From JADCRZ01 sp041751095 (GTDB lineage: Bacteria; Bacteroidota; Bacteroidia; Chitinophagales; Chitinophagaceae), in contig JBGSYC010000002.1 in the NCBI GenBank assembly GCA_041751095.1, forward strand, positions 1 through 64,000: a stretch of DNA of 64,000 nucleotides. Reading direction: 5' to 3'. Position numbers and translations under genes: made by a program. A model generated the notes under the pieces. The model did not search any database. It was not told the DNA's origin and saw only the letters and a program-made list of their open reading frames with translations. Shown one piece after another: positions 1 through 7,193 of the stretch. How positions within the stretch are numbered: the stretch's first letter is position 1; each line of letters begins with the position of its first letter.

Positions 1-63
1 GGTTGAACAGGAGAAATACTTTTTTAATTCTTCTACGGATTTTATATCTTTAGATTGCAGCAT
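1..63 (-). CDS. N-terminal fragment of an unidentified protein, runs off the left edge
   Basis: The minus strand is open for 21 codons from an ATG at 61-63 to the window edge, beginning MLQSKDIKSVEELKKYF. The composition (Lys/Glu-rich, helical) looks coding. A near-match to the Bacteroidota -7 element (TATGGTTG, one mismatch to TAnnTTTG) lies at 80-87 in the right orientation and gives a short leader like those of other genes here. The fragment is too short to assign a family. Confidence 0.4.
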   Translation of the reverse strand, partial: MLQSKDIKSVEELKKYFSCST

Positions 64-135
64 GGTGCGTTTTGTTTTGCAACCATAAGTTAATGTATTT
101 CAGCAACTTATGAACATTCCATGCTGCTTTTTTTA
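57..135 (+). other. Nested inverted repeats followed by a T-run
   Basis: GCAGCATGG at 57-65 is a perfect inverted repeat of CCATGCTGC at 119-127. Inside it CATAAGTT (84-91) pairs with AACTTATG (105-112) around a 13-nt loop. A run of T follows the outer arm. The left arm covers the putative start codon at 61-63, so this could be a regulatory hairpin for the edge gene or a plus-strand terminator-like structure. Confidence 0.4.
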
Positions 136-397
136 TCTAAAATTATCCCCATTATCGGTATTTATTTATCTGCGAAACTTGAGTTATTGAGTGTCGTGTA
201 ATTGATTTTCGAAATCCGGCCAAAATCCTCGGTATCTGGGGCGGTAGAAAACTCCGGATCATCCGGAAAAAATGGCTGCTACATTATTCGTCAGCAAATG
301 GTATCTGACCTCAATTCTTCTCTGAGCATTGGACCATAACCCGCGAAAGGGCGGCTTTTGTGGATGTCGTTCTCTCTTTTCCATACGTTTAGATAAT
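136..397. other. Intergenic region
   Basis: No convincing gene is seen. A 60-codon minus-strand frame (259-441) overlaps the end of the receptor gene and resembles no protein. TCCGGAT-C-ATCCGGA at 253-267 is a compact inverted repeat just beyond the receptor's stop codon; it lacks a proper T-run on the minus strand and would be at best a weak terminator. Confidence 0.5.
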
Positions 398-2659
398 TTA
401 CAGATTGCTATTGATGATCTCTTCTGAGCGGTCAACCCCAAAACTCAGAAAACAACCTAAAAAGAAAAACCGGTTGGCAGGTGGATTGATGGCTTCTTTA
501 CGAGCGCCATTATACGAGTAGTTATAGCCGAATACCTGTTCGCTTCCCAAGACATTGGTTACAGAGAATACAAAAACCGTAAACTTGTTCGCTCCCGGCT
601 TATTGATGTTTGGCAAATAATTTACGCTGAAGCTAAGGCTGTTGTAATGAATTGTCTTTCCCCGGTCAAAAATTTTATAACCGCCGGATGGCTGATCATA
701 CCGGATATTGTAATAAGGCCGGCCGGTGGCAAATGTATAAGAGCCGTTGAATTGAGTTTTTAAAGGAACGACAAACTTCTTTACGACCAGTGATGTCGTA
801 TGATCGGCTGCGAATGCAGGTTGAATCGCTGCGGGGTAATTTAAGAACTCCCTTTTTGTATCCAGGTAAGAATAAGAGAGCCAGTAGTCAACGTTTTTCA
901 ACGTTTTTCTATCTCTCCAAAATATTTCGAACCCTTTTGCATGTCCATAACCGGCATTATTTATACGATCAAAGCCGTTTACTACCGGAATTGTCTTTAG
1001 CAGGTTTTCATATTTTTTATAAAAAACCTCTGCGCGCAAGGTATACGCACGCGACACAACCTGGTAATTTGCAATGTAGTGTGTAGCTCTTGTGTATTGC
1101 AGGTTTGTAAAATTGTACCCACGAAGGAAGTAATTGTTATCCGGCCTTTGATAAAAAATTCCGTATGCGAGGGACGCCTGACCGGCACCCACTTTGTAAG
1201 CCAATGATATCCTTGGCGCTATGTTCGCCTTATTCAGCAGCGACGTATGTTCAACCCGCGAGCCAATTTTCGCCGCCAGGTCATTTGTTAGATATATATC
1301 CACTTCGGTAAATGCAGCCTTTAAATGATCTGTGAGATTTGCGTTCACGCCTTTCAAAGAATCGTTTTCGAAAGCGGTTTTCTCCTGATTATAAAAATAT
1401 TCACCGCCCCATCTGAATGCACTCAGGCCTTTTAGCTTTCGCTCAAACACGGCTTTGATCACTGCAAGACTGGCACTGTTAGCGACAGTAAAGTTCTTTT
1501 GGGAAAAGGGAAAAGTCGCTATCCCCTGCTTAGTGTTCGAACGATCCTGTAATTCATTAAGCAGGTCGTCATGGTTCCTGCTGAATGAGAACCCAAGATT
1601 CATTTTCCAATTCGTGGTCAATTTTTCTTTCCACGAAACATTCCCATAAAAGTTTAGGTTTTTAAGGCCAAAAGCATCTTTAAGGTCATTTGAATCTATA
1701 TCAGGCCTTCTTAATCCCAAGCGGCTTGCATTCGTATAACCATAGAATTTCAACATTCCGCTTTTTGAGGTTTTTACCCGGAAATTCACATCCGCGTTAT
1801 GAAATTCAGGCACCTGGAAATAATCTGGCCGTTGCTTTACAATTTTAAAATAAGGCAGCAGGTTTGTATAGTTGTAACTGGCCCCCCAGCTTGACCTGTT
1901 ATTTTTTGACAAATGCTGGTAACCGGCACTGCCACCTACGGTTGAAAGCCCGATGTTGGCTGAACTTCTTTCCGGCAGGTCGATACTCTCAAGCAGCAGT
2001 ACGGATGAAAGCGCCTGACCATATTGCGCGGAGTAACCACCTGAACTAAAAACAGTGCCTTTGAAGAGAAAAGGTGAAAAGCGACCGCGCTGCGCAATAT
2101 CGGGAACACTACTGAAAAAAAAGTTATTCACCAGGGTGCCATCTATAAAAACTTTTGTTTCACCGGCTGTACCCCCCCGAACAAACAATCCTTCGCTTTC
2201 ACCTACCTGTTGTGCGCCGGGGAGCGTTCTGATTGCGCTGGTAACGTCGCCGTTCGCACTTGCCGTTGTGACAATATCGATAGGATTAAGCACTGTTGTT
2301 CTCTTTGTATCGCTTGCTTCAAATGTGCCTGCCGTTATCACCACCGCCTTCAATTCATTCGGCTCTTCTTTCATATTGATATCCAAAACTAACGGGGATC
2401 CGTCCAGGCGTACTTTTTGCCCTGCAGGAACGTAACCTATAGAAGTAGCTAAGAAGAACTTCTCTCCTGTCTCAAATGTTTTGAACGAATACCTGCCTGA
2501 TGAATCCGTTGTTCCTCCGTCATACGAATCTTTGATCGCAACACTTGCATTCGATATGGGATTGCCTTTGGCGTCTCTGACAAAACCTGAAATTGCTGTT
2601 TGAGCAAATGAGATGTAAGAAACAAGAGCTAAGGGGAGGAATAAAATCAACTTTAGCAC
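398..2659 (-). CDS. TonB-dependent outer-membrane receptor with N-terminal carboxypeptidase-regulatory-like domain
   Basis: Predicted 753-aa outer-membrane active transporter driven by TonB/ExbBD; substrate unknown. After the signal peptide (ending near SFAQ) comes a CarboxypepD_reg-like beta-sandwich (GFVRDAKGNPISNASV..., about 80 residues). A plug domain follows with the typical LPGAQQVGESEGLFVRGG and VFIDGTLVNN stretches, then a long beta-barrel. An ATG at 2725 would add 22 residues, but a complete promoter (-33 TTTG, 19 bp, -7 TACGTTTG) lies inside that extension. The GTG at 2657-2659 gives a clean signal peptide (VLKLILFLPLALVS) and the same promoter-to-start spacing as neighbouring genes, so I chose it. 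No SusD-like partner is adjacent. The gene lies 47-113 bp downstream of atpA, depending on the start used. Confidence 0.88.
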   Translation of the reverse strand: MLKLILFLPLALVSYISFAQTAISGFVRDAKGNPISNASVAIKDSYDGGTTDSSGRYSFKTFETGEKFFLATSIGYVPAGQKVRLDGSPLVLDINMKEEPNELKAVVITAGTFEASDTKRTTVLNPIDIVTTASANGDVTSAIRTLPGAQQVGESEGLFVRGGTAGETKVFIDGTLVNNFFFSSVPDIAQRGRFSPFLFKGTVFSSGGYSAQYGQALSSVLLLESIDLPERSSANIGLSTVGGSAGYQHLSKNNRSSWGASYNYTNLLPYFKIVKQRPDYFQVPEFHNADVNFRVKTSKSGMLKFYGYTNASRLGLRRPDIDSNDLKDAFGLKNLNFYGNVSWKEKLTTNWKMNLGFSFSRNHDDLLNELQDRSNTKQGIATFPFSQKNFTVANSASLAVIKAVFERKLKGLSAFRWGGEYFYNQEKTAFENDSLKGVNANLTDHLKAAFTEVDIYLTNDLAAKIGSRVEHTSLLNKANIAPRISLAYKVGAGQASLAYGIFYQRPDNNYFLRGYNFTNLQYTRATHYIANYQVVSRAYTLRAEVFYKKYENLLKTIPVVNGFDRINNAGYGHAKGFEIFWRDRKTLKNVDYWLSYSYLDTKREFLNYPAAIQPAFAADHTTSLVVKKFVVPLKTQFNGSYTFATGRPYYNIRYDQPSGGYKIFDRGKTIHYNSLSFSVNYLPNINKPGANKFTVFVFSVTNVLGSEQVFGYNYSYNGARKEAINPPANRFFFLGCFLSFGVDRSEEIINSNL

Positions 2660-2706
2660 GTTTGTAAATTTATTACAAACGTAAACTTGTTTATTATCTA
2701 AACAAA
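2658..2706 (-). promoter_or_regulatory. Promoter with overlapping inverted repeat for the TonB-dependent receptor
   Basis: On the minus strand TTTG (2706-2703), a 19-bp spacer and TACGTTTG (2683-2676) match the Bacteroidota -33/-7 consensus. ACGTTTGT (2658-2665) and ACAAACGT (2675-2682) form a perfect 8-bp inverted repeat with a 9-bp spacer. It spans the -7 element, the expected transcription start and the GTG start, so it is placed like an operator or a translation-blocking hairpin. Confidence 0.6.
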
Positions 2707-2725
2707 ATTTAGATATTATTTTCAT

Positions 2726-2746
2726 AAAAAAATTCTCCGGCTGGAG
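2726..2746 (-). terminator. Weak intrinsic terminator after atpA
   Basis: Downstream of atpA the minus strand reads CTCC-AGCC-GGAG-AA followed by seven T (2732-2726). The stem is only 4 bp. It sits immediately upstream of the alternative ATG of the receptor gene, which argues against that ATG and for separate transcription of the receptor. Confidence 0.4.
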
Positions 2747-2772
2747 GGTCTCTATAAACGACAGTTATTTGA

Positions 2773-4350
2773 CTATTTATATCCCGGAATCAAATTTCGG
2801 GCAAGTTCAACCATTTTATTAATTCCTTCGTCCGGCAATCTGCCTTCTTTAAAATCATGGAGGATTTCAGGATGTTTATTTTCCATTTCGAGCAGGAAGT
2901 GTGCTTCAAATTCTTTCACCCTTTTAACAGCGACTTCTCTCAGTAAACCCTGTGTTCCAAGGTAAATGATTGCAACCTGCTTCTCTACCGGCATTGGGGA
3001 AAATTGCAGTTGTTTAAGGATTTCAACGTTACGTGCTCCTTTATCGATTACTACTTTAGTAGCCGGATCAAGGTCACCACCAAATTTCGAGAAGGCTTCC
3101 ATTTCGCGGTAAAGCGCCTGGTCGAGCTTTAAGGTACCGGCAACTTTTTTCATTGATTTTATCTGGGCGTTACCTCCAACCCTGCTTACCGAAATACCAA
3201 CATTGATTGCGGGACGGATGCCCGCGTTGAACAGGTTTCCCTCAAGAAATATCTGACCATCGGTAATAGAGATCACGTTGGTTGGGATATAAGCCGACAC
3301 GTCACCGGCCTGCGTTTCGATTATGGGCAATGCGGTTAACGAACCACCACCTTTTACCAGGTGCCGGATTGAGTCAGGCAGATCATTCATCTTCCTGGCA
3401 ACTTCATCTTTAGTAATGATCTTTGCCGCTCTTTCCAATAACCGGCTATGCAAATAGAATACGTCGCCCGGGTAAGCTTCGCGCCCCGGAGGCCTTCTTA
3501 ACAATAAGGACACTTCACGGTAAGCAACTGCCTGTTTGGAAAGGTCATCAAAAATGATCAGGGCCGGTCTGCCGGTATCCCGGAAAAATTCACCTATTGC
3601 AGCGCCGGAAAAAGGCGCATAGAATTGTTGCGGTGCAGGGTCAGAAGCGGAAGCCGCAACGATGGTTGTATATTCCATTGCCCCGTTTTCCTGTAAAACG
3701 TTCATTACACCTGCTATTGTAGAGGCCTTTTGCCCGATGGCAACATAAATGCAGTAAACCGGCTTACCCGCTTTATAAAATTCTTTCTGATTGATGATCG
3801 TATCTACACAAATTGCGCTTTTACCGGTTTGCCGGTCGCCAATTACCAGTTCCCGCTGGCCACGGCCTACAGGGATCATGGCATCGATCGCCTTAATACC
3901 GGTTTGCAGCGGCTCCTTAACCGGTTCGCGGTAGATAACCCCTGGCGCTTTACGTTCGAGGGGCATTTCATATAGTTCACCGGTAATCGGTCCTTTTCCA
4001 TCTATCGGATCGCCAAGGGTATTGATAACACGCCCAACGAGGCCTTCCCCAACTTTAATAGAAGCGATCTTACCGGTGCGGGTCACCTTAGCTCCTTCTT
4101 TAATATCTCCCTGGTCGCCCATCAAAACCACTCCCACATTATCTTCCTCAAGGTTTAACGCGATAGCTTTGACTCCATTTTCAAACTCAACAAGCTCACC
4201 TGAACGCACGTTGTTTAAACCATATACCCGTGCAATGCCATCGCCTACCTGCAGTACCGTACCGACTTCTTCTAAATCAGCACCTACATTAAAACTACTT
4301 AACTGCTGGCGCAGTATAGCTGATATTTCATCCGGTTTAATTTCGGCCAT
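2773..4350 (-). CDS. atpA: F1Fo ATP synthase subunit alpha
   Basis: 525-aa F1 alpha subunit: non-catalytic nucleotide-binding subunit of the alpha3-beta3 hexamer on the cytoplasmic face. The order is N-terminal beta-barrel (VGTVLQVGDGIARVYGL), P-loop GDRQTGKSA, the PALIIFDDLSKQAVAYR segment and a C-terminal helical domain, with normal length for the family. The frame is open to an ATG at 4434, but family members begin at MAEIKPDEISAIL, so the start is put at 4350, leaving 95 nt after atpH. It is the last ATP synthase gene here: atpG, which often follows atpA in Bacteroidota, is replaced by a receptor gene. Confidence 0.97.
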   Translation of the reverse strand: MAEIKPDEISAILRQQLSSFNVGADLEEVGTVLQVGDGIARVYGLNNVRSGELVEFENGVKAIALNLEEDNVGVVLMGDQGDIKEGAKVTRTGKIASIKVGEGLVGRVINTLGDPIDGKGPITGELYEMPLERKAPGVIYREPVKEPLQTGIKAIDAMIPVGRGQRELVIGDRQTGKSAICVDTIINQKEFYKAGKPVYCIYVAIGQKASTIAGVMNVLQENGAMEYTTIVAASASDPAPQQFYAPFSGAAIGEFFRDTGRPALIIFDDLSKQAVAYREVSLLLRRPPGREAYPGDVFYLHSRLLERAAKIITKDEVARKMNDLPDSIRHLVKGGGSLTALPIIETQAGDVSAYIPTNVISITDGQIFLEGNLFNAGIRPAINVGISVSRVGGNAQIKSMKKVAGTLKLDQALYREMEAFSKFGGDLDPATKVVIDKGARNVEILKQLQFSPMPVEKQVAIIYLGTQGLLREVAVKRVKEFEAHFLLEMENKHPEILHDFKEGRLPDEGINKMVELARNLIPGYK

Positions 4351-4445
4351 TTTTCTGTTTTTAATTCGTTTAAATAATTCTGTTTCCTCTAAACCAATAC
4401 GATAAGCCGGAATATCAGAGGTTAAACCTGACACATTCCAACGTT

Positions 4446-5009
4446 TTACCGTATTTTCTGCACATATTCGTTATCCTGAAACTGCTTCTTTATATCTTTA
4501 AGATCCCGTAAAATGCTTGCATCAACAAGGTTATTGTTATATTCGAGCACAAATCCACCTACAAGTTCTTCCCTGACGATTGTTTCAAGCTCGATATGCT
4601 GAATCGGTGTAGTTGATGTGAACTTTTCAATGATGCTTTGCTTCAATTCTTCACTAACGGGTTGAGCTGTAAATAGCTTAACCTTATGAATCCCCTTTAC
4701 CTCGTTGTACATATCTAAAAAAGCTTCCACAATTTCAGGAAGTGTTTCTTCGCGCCCTTTGTGCACCATCAGCCGGTTGAAAGATGCAGTTAAGCTACTC
4801 ACCTTGCCTGCCGTGACCAATTCGAGGATCTTTTCTTTCTTATCTGGCGATATTACCGGACTTTTGATCAGGGTTACAAATTCCCTGCTTGCCTTACAAA
4901 CCTGTTGAAGGTACAACATATCCCTGTACACATTTTCTAACAGCCCTTTTTCAGTAGCAAGGTCGATCAGTGATTTTGCATATCTTCCTGCCAGTCGTGG
5001 ATTTCGCAT
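4446..5009 (-). CDS. atpH: F1Fo ATP synthase subunit delta
   Basis: 187-aa delta subunit (OSCP homologue) that joins the top of F1 to the b-subunit stalk. The N-terminus RNPRLAGRYAKSLIDLA and the C-terminal motif VREELVGGFVLEYNNNLVDASI are typical of the family. It sits 13 bp after atpF and before atpA in the minus-strand operon, the standard gene order. No signal peptide is present, as expected for a cytoplasmic F1 component. Confidence 0.95.
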   Translation of the reverse strand: MRNPRLAGRYAKSLIDLATEKGLLENVYRDMLYLQQVCKASREFVTLIKSPVISPDKKEKILELVTAGKVSSLTASFNRLMVHKGREETLPEIVEAFLDMYNEVKGIHKVKLFTAQPVSEELKQSIIEKFTSTTPIQHIELETIVREELVGGFVLEYNNNLVDASILRDLKDIKKQFQDNEYVQKIR

Positions 5010-5022
5010 AAAGCTTATAGGG

Positions 5023-5517
5023 TTAATTTAATTTTACATCGTTTGCGAGTTGCCTGATATAACTCTCCTGCTCTCCTTTATTGCTTAATTCACGCCGCAA
5101 TACTTTTTCCGCTACTTCGATAACAAGGTTACCGACCTGGTTTTTTACATCGATCAGGGCCGCCATTTTTTGCTGCTCGATAGCCGACTGGGCATCACGT
5201 AAAATGCGGTCGTATTCATTCTTTGCCCGTTCTTTGGCATCCGCAATCATTTTGTCGGAAGTATCTTTCGCATCTTTGATCATCAATGCCCTTTCCTCGC
5301 GGGCTTTCAGCAGCAGCGCCTCATTCTCGCTCTTAAGCAGCATCATTTCACCTTTGACTTTCTCGGCGGTTGCCAGTGATCCGGCAATAGTTTTTTCCCT
5401 GTCGTTTAATGATTGCAGAATGGGTTTCCAGGCAAACCTTTTAAGAATAAATAAAACGATCAGAAATGCAAGAAGCGTCCACACGATCAAACCTAAATTG
5501 GGCTGTAAAAATTCCAT
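5023..5517 (-). CDS. atpF: F1Fo ATP synthase subunit b
   Basis: 164-aa peripheral-stalk subunit. One N-terminal membrane helix (LGLIVWTLLAFLIVLFIL, residues about 8-25) is followed by a long charged, Ala/Glu/Lys-rich helix expected to form the dimeric coiled coil that binds delta. Length and architecture are standard. It lies between atpE and atpH in the same operon. Confidence 0.95.
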   Translation of the reverse strand: MEFLQPNLGLIVWTLLAFLIVLFILKRFAWKPILQSLNDREKTIAGSLATAEKVKGEMMLLKSENEALLLKAREERALMIKDAKDTSDKMIADAKERAKNEYDRILRDAQSAIEQQKMAALIDVKNQVGNLVIEVAEKVLRRELSNKGEQESYIRQLANDVKLN

Positions 5518-5610
5518 AACAATATATTTAGTTGGAAAATGAATACGAATTACTGCATCTTCGGCCCTGTGCTCAGGATGCAGTAATTGTTTAACCAGAA
5601 GGTTAGCCGA

Positions 5611-5874
5611 CTACTTCAGTACTGCAAGCAGACCCGCGATTACTGCGAAGAGGGCTACACCCTCCACAAACGCCGCAGTCAGGATCATGTTGGCACGGAT
5701 GTCGTTGATTGCTTCGGGTTGGCGGGCAATTGCTTCAACTGCGCCTTTACCGATTTGCCCGATTCCAATTCCGGCTCCAACAGCGGCCAGGCCTGCTCCA
5801 ATTGCACCCCCAAGGTGAGAGTAACCAATTTCAGCATGAGTCTCCACTTGTAAAAGAATGGTCATCAAAGTCAT
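5611..5874 (-). CDS. atpE: F1Fo ATP synthase subunit c
   Basis: 87-aa proteolipid forming the rotating c-ring. Two hydrophobic helices flank the polar loop ARQPE (about residues 50-54). The ion-binding carboxylate is Glu71 in AAFVEGVAL. The Gln of sodium-type c subunits does not align with any Gln here and Glu71 is followed by Gly rather than Ser/Thr, so proton coupling is inferred. The N-terminus before the Gly-rich helix is slightly longer than in many homologues; Met4 is an alternative start. Confidence 0.96.
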   Translation of the reverse strand: MTLMTILLQVETHAEIGYSHLGGAIGAGLAAVGAGIGIGQIGKGAVEAIARQPEAINDIRANMILTAAFVEGVALFAVIAGLLAVLK

Positions 5875-5903
5875 GATATGCTATTTTATATGAGAGAAAA
5901 CGA

Positions 5904-7019
5904 TTAAATAATTACGGGGTCTTCATATTTATCCCCACCGCCATCATGACTACCTTCAAACGCCTGGCCTATGAAAACAGCCGTAAGATTAGTAAAGATA
6001 AAGGCCTGGATAAAAGCAACTAATATTTCGATCATGTAAATGAACACGGTGAATAAAACGGACAGGGGAGAGAACCCCCAACCGGCAAAGGTGTTCATTG
6101 CGCCGAAAATAAAGATTAGCGAAACAAAGCTGATAATGATAATGTGACCCGCTACCATATTTGCAAAAAGCCTGATCATTAAAGCAATCGGCTTTATGAA
6201 TATTCCTGCAAATTCAACAGGTACCAGGATTAATTTAACGGCAAAGGGAACTCCGGGAGGCCAGAAAATATGCCCCCAGAAATGCGAATTAGAACTGAAT
6301 AAAATAACCAAAAGGGAAATAGCAGCCAGTACGAGGGTGAAAGCCGTATTACCGGTAACGTTAGCTGAACCAGGTATTAAACCAAAAAGATTATTTATAA
6401 GAATGAAGAAAAAAATGGTAAGCAGGTACGGAAGATATTTAAGGTATTTGCTACCCAGGTTTGGTTTGGCAACTTCGTCGCGAACAAACGTAATCACGGG
6501 TTCAATTGCGTTTTGCAGGCCACTTGGTGCTTTGCCGCTGCCCTCTCTTTTATATTTCCGCGCGATGCCGGTCATAATCAACACCAAAACAATCAAAGCA
6601 AGAAACATCTGTACAACATTGCGCGTCAGGGATAGATCATACACTTTTACGGATGGATCAGGGGTTACCCCATCTTCTTTTACAGCAAATATGCGCTCCT
6701 TTTCCATCCTGTAGCCTTTGTAGGAAAGTTCTGCTTCGTGACCAAAACGAGCTGAAGAAAAGGCAGTAAATCCCCTTTGAGGTGAATACAATATTATCGG
6801 TAAATGGATAACAGCATTAAAATGGCCTATTGAAAAAAAGTGAAATTCATGTCCATCCATAACGTGTTCCATGATAACTGAGGCCGCGTCAAATTTCTTT
6901 TCACTAGTATGATTAGCGCCCGTTTCCCGGTGTTCCTGGGAAAAACCAGAATGAGTAAAAAGAGAAAGAACTATCGCAAGAGCAGGAAAGAGTAATTTTT
7001 TAGATATGCGATGATCCAT
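5904..7019 (-). CDS. atpB: F1Fo ATP synthase subunit a
   Basis: 371-aa stator membrane subunit holding the two proton half-channels next to the c-ring. It has a cleavable-signal-like N-terminus (KKLLFPALAIVLSLFTHSGFSQ region) and a roughly 100-residue extracytoplasmic extension common in Bacteroidota AtpB. The conserved helices follow, including the essential Arg in IALMIRLFANMVAGH. An ATG at 7100 extends the frame, but the promoter at 7040-7047 lies downstream of it, so the start is MDHRISKK at 7019. First gene of the atpB-E-F-H-A operon; no atpI/atpZ-like gene precedes it. Confidence 0.95.
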   Translation of the reverse strand: MDHRISKKLLFPALAIVLSLFTHSGFSQEHRETGANHTSEKKFDAASVIMEHVMDGHEFHFFSIGHFNAVIHLPIILYSPQRGFTAFSSARFGHEAELSYKGYRMEKERIFAVKEDGVTPDPSVKVYDLSLTRNVVQMFLALIVLVLIMTGIARKYKREGSGKAPSGLQNAIEPVITFVRDEVAKPNLGSKYLKYLPYLLTIFFFILINNLFGLIPGSANVTGNTAFTLVLAAISLLVILFSSNSHFWGHIFWPPGVPFAVKLILVPVEFAGIFIKPIALMIRLFANMVAGHIIIISFVSLIFIFGAMNTFAGWGFSPLSVLFTVFIYMIEILVAFIQAFIFTNLTAVFIGQAFEGSHDGGGDKYEDPVII

Positions 7020-7039
7020 GGGTTTTTCGTAAATTTTTG

Positions 7040-7047
7040 CAAAGATA
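7040..7047 (-). promoter_or_regulatory. -7 promoter element of the atp operon
   Basis: CAAAGATA on the plus strand is TATCTTTG on the minus strand, an exact TAnnTTTG match, 20 nt upstream of the atpB start chosen here. A weak -33 candidate (TTCG) lies at 7071-7074. Confidence 0.6.
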
Positions 7048-7193
7048 CGTATGAAGCTTTTAAAAAATAACGAAATTCTTATGTAAATGTATAACAGCAC
7101 ACCGGGAGGGGCAGTTCATAATCACGCGGATGCTTTATCGGCTGCCCGTTACAGGTCAGATACGTATTCATAGCTGCTGCCCTGGAAAGGCAA

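Noticed and set aside
259..441. 60-codon minus-strand open frame at the left end
   Set aside because: It overlaps the end of the receptor gene in another frame, has no protein-like pattern and no promoter.
4022..4405. 127-codon plus-strand frame opposite atpA
   Set aside because: Antisense shadow of a strongly conserved gene; Ser/Thr/Pro-rich composition is typical of such shadows.
5611..5874. Sodium-type c subunit
   Set aside because: The Gln residue does not align with the sodium-site Gln and Glu71 is followed by Gly, so the proton type is more likely.
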